Source: CAZADH01 sp964483805 (lineage in GTDB: Bacteria; Muiribacteriota; Ozemobacteria; Ozemobacterales; Ozemobacteraceae). Taken from it: a stretch of DNA of 17,053 nt. The notes under the pieces are model-generated. The model had not been told where the DNA came from. It was given only the letters and a program-made list of their open reading frames with translations, and made no database searches. The stretch is from positions 1 to 17,053 of the forward strand of contig CAZADH010000124.1 in assembly GCA_964483805.1 (NCBI GenBank), in the 5' to 3' direction. Shown here piece after piece: positions 7,688-13,575 of this stretch; within the stretch, counting starts at the first letter, position 1, and each line of letters starts with the position of its first letter. A program made the translations under genes and the position numbers.

Positions 7688-9391
7688 GTGCTGAACTCGA
7701 TACTGATGGTGATCGGGGCGCTGATCGTCATCCTCATTGTGTTTGTGGTGTTCTCACAGGATGACGAAGAACTCGACCGACCTCTCGAATACACCGGGCC
7801 GTCGTCGGCCCCCGCCGGTGAGAATCCGGTCCCAACGGGTCCAACCAGCGCAGCGCTGGCGACGCCGGAGCCGCCCCCTGCGACCGCCGACGGCGTGCCC
7901 GCAGCGCCGGTCTCGACGACCGTCATTGCCCAGACGACGGCGGCCAACCCGCCGGCAAGCGGCCGACGAGTGCGCTCGGCGCCATCGACCTCGGGACCGG
8001 CGGCCAAGGCCACCCCCGAGCCAGGCAGCGAGGAAGATTTTCAACTGCGTTTGCTGGCCGAACAGGCACCAGCACCGATCACCGGGTCCGACAATCGTGA
8101 GGCCGTGGTGGCCATGGTGCAGGCTCGCTTTGCGGTCGAGGAGCTCAACTCGGAGGCCGATCTCGTCGCGGTCCTGCGGTTGATCGACGACGTACTGGCC
8201 CCCGAGCGCGCCACGTTCCCGCTCACGCCGGTCTTGGGTCACAACCTGCAGCGGTTCTGGCTGTTCGGGTTTGACCGACAACGGGACGAACCGCTGTTCG
8301 AGGCACTGGTGACTCTGCAAGACCTGGTGTTGCGCATGCGCAAGGCGGTCGACCGCGAGCCGATGCTGGCGAAGGTCAAGGCGCGCATTGGTTGTGGCGT
8401 GGCCCGTGGCAAGGTGTGGTTGCTGCGCCGCGGCGTTGGCGGCGGCGCCACGTTGGCGGGGCGGCCGGTATTCATGGCTGAGACGTTGGCCGAGGCGGCC
8501 GGCGACTCGCAGATCTACGTCGACGAGACGATTCACCATGATGCCCAACCGTTTTTCGATTTCCGCGAATGGAAGCCGATCAAGTTGCGACCGTCGCTGC
8601 CCGCCGTAGCGTTCCACGAACTGCTCGGGCTCAACAAAATCGAAGACATCGTGGCCTTTGCGACGCATGAAGACAGTGCACGCCGGCGCATGGTGGCGGT
8701 CGTTTTCCGCTACATGAAGTTCGACGACCTGGCACCACTCTTCGGGTTGGCCAACGACAGCGTCGAGGAAGTTGCCCTGGCCGCCCTCGAAACGGTGTAT
8801 GAATTGGCAGATCCGCGTTCGATGGGCGTCTTGAAGAAAGCCCTGCACGAAGCGGCGTCGCCGCGTTTGCGCGGCGCGATCATCCGGGCTCTGGGCGCGC
8901 TCGGCCAACAAGAGATTCTGCCGGTCTTGTTGGGCAGCACGCGGGATTCGCACTGGCAGGTGCGTTATCACGCGGTGGAGGCGCTCGACGCGGTCATGGG
9001 CGCCGAGTCACCCAAGCAACTGCAACAACTCCTGACCGACGAGGACGGCGCCGTGCGCTCGTCAATACACCGTATTCTCCTGCAACGCACCGGCGACGAG
9101 ACGCATCTGACCGCCCTCGATCGACTGACCACCGACCTGTCGGTGCGCGCCCGCCGCCACGCGTTGAAGGCGTTGTTGAAGATCGGGTCGCCGGCCGCTC
9201 TGCAGGCTGCCTGTCGCGGCATCATCGCCCAAGACGAGGCCGAGGTTCGCGCCGAGTTCATCGAGCAACTGGCCGAGGTTCGCGCCAAGGGTTTGTATAC
9301 CGCCTTCCTGACTTTGTTCGCCAATCTGCCCGAGAGCGACCGGCCGCGCCTGGTCGCGGCGTTGCTACGTTCCGCTGTGGTTGCCGGCTGA
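7688..9391 (+). CDS. Membrane-anchored protein with degenerate class III cyclase-like domain and HEAT repeats
   Basis: The 567-residue protein has one N-terminal membrane segment at about 4-22, then a Pro/Ala/Thr-rich linker to about 113. Residues about 138-315 resemble an adenylate/guanylate cyclase fold. KARIGCGVARGKV at 231-243 resembles the cyclase R-x-G-I-x-x-G-x-V strand, followed by LAGRPVFMAETLAEAAGDSQIYVDET (near GxxVNxAxRLxxxAxxGxIxVS) and a lKl..xxVAFHELLG ending. The metal-binding Asp pair and the transition-state Asn/Arg are not visible, so catalysis is unlikely. Residues about 318-565 form HEAT-like helical repeats, for example SPRLRGAIIRALGALG and DSHWQVRYHAVEALDAV. The GTG start has GAGGAGG at 7676-7682. 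It lies 64 bp after era and 10 bp before the response regulator. The cyclase assignment is my reading, and the TM plus HEAT layout is firmer. Confidence 0.75.
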   Translation: MLNSILMVIGALIVILIVFVVFSQDDEELDRPLEYTGPSSAPAGENPVPTGPTSAALATPEPPPATADGVPAAPVSTTVIAQTTAANPPASGRRVRSAPSTSGPAAKATPEPGSEEDFQLRLLAEQAPAPITGSDNREAVVAMVQARFAVEELNSEADLVAVLRLIDDVLAPERATFPLTPVLGHNLQRFWLFGFDRQRDEPLFEALVTLQDLVLRMRKAVDREPMLAKVKARIGCGVARGKVWLLRRGVGGGATLAGRPVFMAETLAEAAGDSQIYVDETIHHDAQPFFDFREWKPIKLRPSLPAVAFHELLGLNKIEDIVAFATHEDSARRRMVAVVFRYMKFDDLAPLFGLANDSVEEVALAALETVYELADPRSMGVLKKALHEAASPRLRGAIIRALGALGQQEILPVLLGSTRDSHWQVRYHAVEALDAVMGAESPKQLQQLLTDEDGAVRSSIHRILLQRTGDETHLTALDRLTTDLSVRARRHALKALLKIGSPAALQAACRGIIAQDEAEVRAEFIEQLAEVRAKGLYTAFLTLFANLPESDRPRLVAALLRSAVVAG

Positions 9392-9401
9392 ACCGACTCC
9401 G

Positions 9402-10805
9402 ATGTCAATCGAGATTCTCATCGTCGATGACGAGGACATGATCCGCTGGACCTTGCGGCAGGCGTTGGCCTCGTCGGATTGCACGATCCACGATTTTCCT
9501 GCCGCCGAGCCGGCCCTGATCTGGTTTGCCGAGCATGGTGCAGACATTGTATTGCTCGACATCCGACTGCCCGACATGAACGGTCTCGAGTTGCTGCCGC
9601 GTCTGCGTGAGCTGGACCCCTCGGTACCGGTGATCATGATGACCGCCTTCGGCGACGTCGACACCGCGGTGACCGCGATGAAGCGTGGGGCCTACGACTA
9701 CCTGACCAAGCCCTACAATCTCGCCGAGGTGCACCAACTCATCGAGCACATTCGCGAGTCGATGCTGCTCAAAAGCCAGTTTTCGCGGATCCGGGAGCGG
9801 GTCGAGGACGAGTATTGTCAGATTCTCGGCGAGTCGCTCAAGGTCAGGCAGTTGCGACAGCACATCGCGATGGCCGCCCAGAGCGACAAGACCACGGTGC
9901 TGATTCGCGGAGAATCGGGCACGGGAAAAGAGCTGGCCGCCCGCCAGATTCATCTTCAGAGCACGCGGAAGCACAAACCGTTCGTCGACGTGAACGCGGC
10001 GGCGGTCAGCGAGACCCTGCTCGAGAGCGAGATTTTCGGCCACGAGAAGGGTGCATTCACCGACGCGCAACGCCAGAAAAAGGGGCTGTTCGAACTGGCC
10101 AACGGCGGCACGTTGTTCCTCGACGAGATCGGTGATCTGTCGCCGCATCTGCAGGCCAAACTTCTGCGCGTTCTCGAGGAACGCCGGTTCCGTCGCGTTG
10201 GTGGCGACACCGACATCGTGGTCGATGTCCGGGTCATCGCGGCCACCAACACCGATCTCGAGAAGGCCATGGAAGAAGGCAACTGGCGCCGTGACCTGTA
10301 TTACCGCCTCAACGTGTTTTCCATCAAGATGCCGTCGCTGCGCGACCATCCCGAGGACATCGCCCTGCTGGCCAAGGCTTTTCTGGAACGCTTTCGCCGC
10401 GCGATGTCAAAGAACGTTTCGGGTTTCGCTCCCGGCGTTCTCGAAGGGTTGTCGCACTATGCCTTCCCCGGCAATGTGCGTGAGCTGAAGAACATCGTCG
10501 AGCGCGCCACGATTCTCGAGCAGGGCAACCTCATCCAGTTTTCGAGCTTGCCGGAGGCGGTGCGCCCTCACCGTGAACCCGTGGTGTCAACCAAGGCAAC
10601 CTCGGTCACCAGCGAGGCGCCGAGCAGCAAACCGTGGACAACGCCCGGATTCACGCTCAAGGACCACGTCAACGGCCTCGAGAAGAAGATTGTCGAGGAC
10701 GCTTTGGCCGAATGCGGCGGCAATCGCAGCCAAGCCGCAAAGCTCCTGGGCATGAGCCGGTTTGCCCTGCGCCATCAACTGATCAAGCACGGACTGGGCG
10801 AGTAA
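9402..10805 (+). CDS. Sigma-54-dependent NtrC-type response regulator
   Basis: The 467-residue protein has the classic three domains. The receiver spans 1-120, with acidic pocket D9/D10, phospho-acceptor D53 (LLDIRLPD) and K103. The AAA+ domain spans about 143-370, with Walker A GESGTGKE at 170-177, the sigma-54 contact loop at 217-222 reading GAFTDA instead of GAFTGA, Walker B GTLFLDEIGDL and FPGNVREL at 355-362. After a Ser/Thr/Pro linker, a Fis-type HTH lies at about 441-465 (NRSQAAKLLGMSRFALRHQL). It should activate sigma-54 promoters from remote sites on phosphorylation. The ATG at 9402 gives a receiver start of normal spacing. An in-frame TTG at 9381 would add 7 residues and overlap the upstream gene. 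No partner histidine kinase lies in the window. The HEAT protein gene ends 10 bp upstream, so the two are probably cotranscribed. Confidence 0.95.
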   Translation: MSIEILIVDDEDMIRWTLRQALASSDCTIHDFPAAEPALIWFAEHGADIVLLDIRLPDMNGLELLPRLRELDPSVPVIMMTAFGDVDTAVTAMKRGAYDYLTKPYNLAEVHQLIEHIRESMLLKSQFSRIRERVEDEYCQILGESLKVRQLRQHIAMAAQSDKTTVLIRGESGTGKELAARQIHLQSTRKHKPFVDVNAAAVSETLLESEIFGHEKGAFTDAQRQKKGLFELANGGTLFLDEIGDLSPHLQAKLLRVLEERRFRRVGGDTDIVVDVRVIAATNTDLEKAMEEGNWRRDLYYRLNVFSIKMPSLRDHPEDIALLAKAFLERFRRAMSKNVSGFAPGVLEGLSHYAFPGNVRELKNIVERATILEQGNLIQFSSLPEAVRPHREPVVSTKATSVTSEAPSSKPWTTPGFTLKDHVNGLEKKIVEDALAECGGNRSQAAKLLGMSRFALRHQLIKHGLGE

Positions 10806-10837
10806 CCGACGGCTCCGGGGTGTTTCTGCGCGCGATC

Positions 10838-10851
10838 GTTTCTCGGGAAAC
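10838..10851. promoter_or_regulatory. parS/Noc-site-like palindrome
   Basis: GTTTCTCGGGAAAC matches the ParB-site core GTTTCACGTGAAAC at 12 of 14 positions and the Noc site ATTTCCCGGGAAAT at 11 of 14. The arms GTTTC/GAAAC are perfect. It may equally be a simple hairpin at the 3' end of the response regulator message. Real ParB binding is unproven. Confidence 0.3.
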
Positions 10852-10879
10852 AGGACGGAACAGTTTCGCACACCAAACA

Positions 10880-10898
10880 CGTGTGCTTTTCGCACACG
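10880..10898. promoter_or_regulatory. Enhancer-like dyad 1
   Basis: CGTGTGC-ttttc-GCACACG has perfect 7-bp arms around a 5-bp spacer, the shape of a Fis-type activator dimer site. A further GCACAC half-site lies at 10868-10873. Its centre is about 119 bp upstream of the predicted sigma-54 start, which is a typical enhancer distance. Confidence 0.55.
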
Positions 10899-10905
10899 GG
10901 GTACA

Positions 10906-10924
10906 ATGTGCGCGATTCACACAT
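10906..10924. promoter_or_regulatory. Enhancer-like dyad 2
   Basis: ATGTGCG-cgatt-style dyad whose core TGTGC-gcgat-TCACA (10907-10921) repeats the pattern of dyad 1 with one arm mismatch. The outer arms ATGTG and CACAT also pair. Its core starts 25 bp after that of dyad 1, and its centre is about 93 bp upstream of the predicted start. Confidence 0.45.
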
Positions 10925-10981
10925 CCGGCAACAACCACCGGGAACGCATACGAACAGGCTATTTCCGTGTGTTTTCGGTGT

Positions 10982-10998
10982 TGGCATGATTCCTGCAT
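10982..10998 (+). promoter_or_regulatory. Sigma-54 (-24/-12) promoter candidate for the PtsN-like gene
   Basis: TGGCATGATTCCTGCAT matches TGGCACG-N4-TTGCW at all but two fixed positions. The invariant GG (10983-10984) and GC (10995-10996) are 12 bp apart, as required. Transcription would start near 11008, about 32 nt before the EIIA start. The gene just upstream encodes a sigma-54 activator, which supports the call. Confidence 0.65.
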
Positions 10999-11039
10999 AC
11001 CTACCGGTCATCGACGAAATGCGAACAGGAGGCCCGGCA

Positions 11040-11489
11040 ATGATTTCTGAGTTGCTTCAGGAGAGCTTCATCGAGTTGGATCTGGACGCGGGCAGCAAGC
11101 ACGATGCAATCGAGCGATTGTCGGGCATGCTGTCGACGAAGGGCAAAGTGAGCGATCAGACCCACTTTGTCAAGGCTGTGCTCGAGCGTGAGAAGCTCGG
11201 AAGCACCGCGATCGGCGCCGGCATTGCCATCCCCCACGCCCGGGCCAACACGGTCAATGAGGTGTCGATCGCCTTCGCTCGCAGCTCCAAGGGCATCGAT
11301 TTCAATTCGGTCGATGGTGATCCCGTGCACCTGATCTTCCTCCTTGCTGCGCCGGTCGAGTCCGGTTCTCTGTATCTGAAGCTGCTGGCGCGCATCTCCC
11401 GATTGTTGCGCTACCAGGACCTGCTCGATGAACTCAAGCAGGCCAAGACCAAGGAAGAAGTCGTCAAGATCATTGCCTCGAAGGAATAA
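11040..11489 (+). CDS. PTS EIIA (fructose/nitrogen type), PtsN-like
   Basis: The 149-residue protein is a single EIIA type-2 domain. The phosphorylatable histidine is His66 in GAGIAIPHARAN. VLEREKLGSTAIG before it and LIFLLAAPVESGSLYLKLLARISRLLR after it are family-typical. Standing alone without EIIB or EIIC, it is more like regulatory EIIA-Ntr than a sugar transporter part. In characterised bacteria EIIA-Ntr controls K+ balance and stress responses through protein contacts. No EI or NPr homologue lies in the window. The start is fixed by AGGAGG at 11027-11032, 7 bases before the ATG. A longer frame opening at 10881 would translate the promoter and is rejected. Likely transcribed from the sigma-54 candidate at 10982-10998, together with the RsbW-like gene. 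Confidence 0.93.
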   Translation: MISELLQESFIELDLDAGSKHDAIERLSGMLSTKGKVSDQTHFVKAVLEREKLGSTAIGAGIAIPHARANTVNEVSIAFARSSKGIDFNSVDGDPVHLIFLLAAPVESGSLYLKLLARISRLLRYQDLLDELKQAKTKEEVVKIIASKE

Positions 11490-11557
11490 TTCTCGTGACT
11501 GTCGATATCGGCAAACCGACCAACGCGGGCCGGATGCGAGGGTGGAGGCCAGGTAAA

Positions 11558-12040
11558 ATGCAAGTCGAACAACAGGTTGGCAGCGAAGAATCGTCCATCT
11601 ACCTGTCGCAAGACAGCATCCAGGTGTTTTTGCGGCTGCCCGCGGACGGCGTGTATCTGGCCAACGCATTGCAGACGTTGCGCGAGATCTGCGAGCAGGT
11701 CGAGATGCCGGAAGAACGGGCGCGACGCGTGCAACTGGCGGTCGAAGAAGCACTGCTCAATTCGTTCGAGCACGCGTATCGTGATCGGTCCGATGGGTTT
11801 GTCGAGACGCAGTTCATCATCGAAAGCGGCGAGTTCATTGTTGTCATCGAAGATTTCGGTACCGGCTTCAATTCGACCGAGTACGACGCGCCTTCCGAGC
11901 CCGAACAGATCCTGGCCGATCGCGGCCGCGGCCATCTCCTGATGCGAGCCATGGCCGACAATATGGTCCTCGATTCCGCACCCGGTCGTGGCACCCGCAC
12001 GACACTCCGGTTCGCAACTCCCAGTACCCAGGTCTCTTGA
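11558..12040 (+). CDS. RsbW-like anti-sigma ATPase (HATPase_c_2)
   Basis: The 160-residue protein is a single GHKL ATPase domain of the serine-kinase/anti-sigma type. The N box AVEEALLNSFEHAY is at 61-74, with Asn68 as Mg ligand. The G1 box EDFGTGF is at 98-104 and the G2 loop DRGRGHLLMRAMAD at 121-134. Such proteins bind a sigma factor or phosphorylate an RsbV-type anti-anti-sigma factor. Neither partner is in the window. Two starts are possible: the ATG at 11558 behind GGAGG (11544-11548), and a GTG at 11495 behind AAGGA that adds 21 unconserved residues and begins 5 bp after the EIIA stop. I prefer the ATG because LRLPADG, the usual first strand, then lies near residue 25. It is presumably cotranscribed with the EIIA gene. 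Confidence 0.88.
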   Translation: MQVEQQVGSEESSIYLSQDSIQVFLRLPADGVYLANALQTLREICEQVEMPEERARRVQLAVEEALLNSFEHAYRDRSDGFVETQFIIESGEFIVVIEDFGTGFNSTEYDAPSEPEQILADRGRGHLLMRAMADNMVLDSAPGRGTRTTLRFATPSTQVS

Positions 12041-12110
12041 TTTTTCCAGGTCCGGTCATGCCCGGCGCCGAGCAGACCGTCACCGAGTAATCCGAGTCCG
12101 GCGCTTGTCG

Positions 12111-12164
12111 GGCCCCGGAAAGAACACCCCGCCAGAGGTGTTCTGACCGGGGCCTGATCCTTTT
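12111..12164 (+). terminator. Intrinsic terminator after the EIIA/RsbW-like operon
   Basis: GGCCCCGG (12111-12118) pairs with CCGGGGCC (12147-12154) and AGAACACC (12121-12128) with GGTGTTCT (12137-12144). A 2x2 internal loop interrupts the stem, which is capped by 8 bases. TTTT comes 6 nt after the stem, so the U-run is short and offset, and efficiency is uncertain. Confidence 0.65.
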
Positions 12165-12263
12165 AGCGACAATCCTGGAAAAGCTCTTCGGACGCTGGTC
12201 TGGAATGACGATGAATGACAAGCATCGCCTGCGTTGGCGTGTCTCGCCGGACGTTGCGGCGGT

Positions 12264-12293
12264 TTGACCGACCGTGGGCGAGCGCAGTAGTAT
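12264..12293 (+). promoter_or_regulatory. Sigma-70-type promoter candidate for ndk
   Basis: TTGACC (12264-12269) matches the -35 consensus at 5 of 6. TAGTAT (12288-12293) matches the -10 at 4 of 6, with an 18-bp spacer. A start near 12300 would leave a leader of about 30 nt containing the ribosome site. It lies just after a terminator, as expected for a new unit. Confidence 0.5.
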
Positions 12294-12329
12294 GACGTGC
12301 AGTTCAATCCACTCGAGGAAAGGCAAGTC

Positions 12330-12794
12330 ATGACGCGAGATCGCTCATTCGTCATCATCAAGCCCGATGCGGTTCACCGGGGGCTCGTTGGCGACATCAT
12401 CGGTCGGTTCGAGAAAAAGGGACTCAAACTCGTCGGAATGCGGTTGCTTCACATGACCCGCGAACAAGCGGAACGTCAATACGCTGTGCATCGCGAGAAA
12501 CCCTTCTACCAACGTCTGGTCCGCTTCATGACCTCGTCACCATGCGTCGTCATCTGTCTCGAGGGCGATCATGCGCTCGAGATCGTGCGCATGATCGTCG
12601 GGGCCACGGATCCGATGAAGGCCGCCCCCGGCAGCATTCGCGGTGACCACTCGGTTCACATCACGCACAACCTGATACACGCGTCCGATTGCCTCGAAAG
12701 CTTGCAAGCGGAACTGCCAATCTTCTTTGGCCCGGGCGATCTCGTCGAGTATCCACACGCTCTCGAAAACTGGTTCTATCTGCGCGAGCAGTGA
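12330..12794 (+). CDS. ndk: Nucleoside diphosphate kinase
   Basis: Ndk transfers the gamma phosphate from ATP to nucleoside diphosphates through a phosphohistidine. The 154-residue protein has the family's normal length. It has the opening RSFVIIKPDAVHRGLVGDII, HREKPFYQRLVRFMTSSP at 54-71, GATDPMKAAPGSIRGD at 91-106 and the active site NLIHASD at 114-120 with catalytic His117. The start ATG is preceded by GAGGAAAGG at 12315-12323. A GTG at 12297 in frame would translate the ribosome site and is rejected. The gene lies between a terminator and a separate promoter candidate. The small membrane protein gene follows 69 bp later. Confidence 0.97.
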   Translation: MTRDRSFVIIKPDAVHRGLVGDIIGRFEKKGLKLVGMRLLHMTREQAERQYAVHREKPFYQRLVRFMTSSPCVVICLEGDHALEIVRMIVGATDPMKAAPGSIRGDHSVHITHNLIHASDCLESLQAELPIFFGPGDLVEYPHALENWFYLREQ

Positions 12795-12823
12795 TTCCGG
12801 CGCTCCGGCGACAACCGCAACGT

Positions 12824-12842
12824 TTGCCGGCCCGTCCGGCAA
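12824..12842 (+). other. Stem-loop between ndk and the small membrane protein gene
   Basis: TTGCCGG and CCGGCAA form a perfect 7-bp stem around CCCGT. It ends 7 bp before the next ribosome site and has no T-run. It may trim or protect the ndk message or tune translation of the next gene. Alternatively it is a chance GC-rich hairpin. Confidence 0.35.
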
Positions 12843-12863
12843 TCAACACGAGGAGGCATCGTA

Positions 12864-13430
12864 GTGTCCGACCAGCAGATCATTCCGGCCGACATGTCCA
12901 GTTGCATCAGTTATGGCGTTGACGGGTTCAAGAAGCAACCCGTATTTCATCTGGTTGTCAATCTGTTGTATGCCATCATCAACAGCTTCACCGCCGGTTT
13001 GCTCATGGGACCCTTGATGGTTGGGTACATGCGCGCCCTGAAGAAAGACGATGCCGGACAACCGATCACGGTCAACGACGGTTTCAGCGGTTTCGATGCT
13101 TTCGTCCCGGCGCTGGTCGTCGGTGTCGTGACCGGCCTGGCCATCTCGGTGGCCAGCATCTTCCTGGTCATTCCGGCTTTCATCGTCATGCCACTGGCCC
13201 CGGCGTCATTGTGGTTGGTGGCCAATGGTGAGACCGATCCGATGAAGGCGATGCAACGGGCCTGGGTCGGCGTCCAACGGAATCTCGTTCCGGGCGCGGT
13301 GGCTTCGCTGGTCATCATGTTGGTGATCATGGCCGGAGCCCTGGCGTGTGGCCTGGGTCTGATCGTCACACTGCCGATCGGCATGATCGCCTTCTGCCGC
13401 CTGGGGCAGCAGGTCGCTTCGGGCTGCTGA
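12864..13430 (+). CDS. Small polytopic membrane protein, function unknown
   Basis: The 188-residue protein has about four hydrophobic segments: residues about 28-56, 80-103 and 104-119 nearly continuous, 143-163, and 163-178. The layout (amphipathic start GVDGFKKQPVFHL, GLLMGPLMVGYMRALKK, a short loop ITVNDGFSGFDAFVPAL, a Pro-bounded segment LVIPAFIVMPLAPASLWLV, then DPMKAMQRAWVGVQRNL) recalls DUF975/YciC-like membrane proteins. I cannot confirm membership. The GTG start is supported by GAGGAGG at 12850-12856 with a 7-base gap. It follows ndk by 69 bp and ends just before a strong terminator, so it is probably read through from the ndk promoter. The C-terminus ends in Cys. Confidence 0.85.
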   Translation: MSDQQIIPADMSSCISYGVDGFKKQPVFHLVVNLLYAIINSFTAGLLMGPLMVGYMRALKKDDAGQPITVNDGFSGFDAFVPALVVGVVTGLAISVASIFLVIPAFIVMPLAPASLWLVANGETDPMKAMQRAWVGVQRNLVPGAVASLVIMLVIMAGALACGLGLIVTLPIGMIAFCRLGQQVASGC

Positions 13431-13451
13431 TTACCTTTCTGGCGTCTTCCG

Positions 13452-13489
13452 ACCGCCGGGCCCGCACCACGGGCCCGGCGGTTTTCTTT
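13452..13489 (+). terminator. Strong rho-independent terminator
   Basis: ACCGCCGGGCCCG (13452-13464) pairs without mismatch with CGGGCCCGGCGGT (13470-13482) around a 5-base loop. TTTTCTTT follows at 13482-13489. It lies 21 bp after the membrane protein stop and closes the ndk unit. Confidence 0.95.
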
Positions 13490-13539
13490 GGTGCCGTTCT
13501 TCGGGAAGCACGCCAACCTGCGACCGACCGGCAAGGGTC

Positions 13540-13568
13540 TTGTACCGGCCTGACGGCGATGGTATGTT
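13540..13568 (+). promoter_or_regulatory. Possible promoter placing transcription start at the next ATG
   Basis: TTGTAC (13540-13545) and TATGTT (13563-13568) are 17 bp apart. Each matches consensus at 4 of 6. A start 7-8 bases after the -10 falls on the ATG at 13576, which implies a leaderless message. Tentative. Confidence 0.35.
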
Positions 13569-13575
13569 GGGGGGC

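Larger units (their letters stand above)
10806..11039 (+). promoter_or_regulatory. Regulatory region upstream of the PtsN-like gene
   Basis: This 234-bp non-coding stretch separates the sigma-54 activator gene from the EIIA gene. In order it holds a ParB-site-like palindrome (10838-10851), two dyads of the form TGTGC-N5-KCACA and a -24/-12 element, each listed separately. A TACAAT at 10902-10907 resembles a -10 hexamer but lacks a good -35. No T-run terminator follows the activator gene. Confidence 0.7.
12041..12329 (+). other. Intergenic region between the RsbW-like gene and ndk
   Basis: These 289 bases show no gene. They contain the terminator hairpin at 12111-12164 and the ndk promoter candidate at 12264-12293. 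Nothing else stands out. Confidence 0.6.

Noticed and set aside
10902..10907. TACAAT as a sigma-70 -10 box for the PtsN-like gene
   Set aside because: No -35 hexamer resembling TTGACA lies 16-18 bp upstream, and it falls between the two dyads. The -24/-12 element is a better fit.
12669..12689. Ndk active site reads HASD and the loop reads GSIRGDHS, at first thought unusual
   Set aside because: The accepted family pattern allows Gly or Ala after the catalytic His, and all other conserved positions are present.
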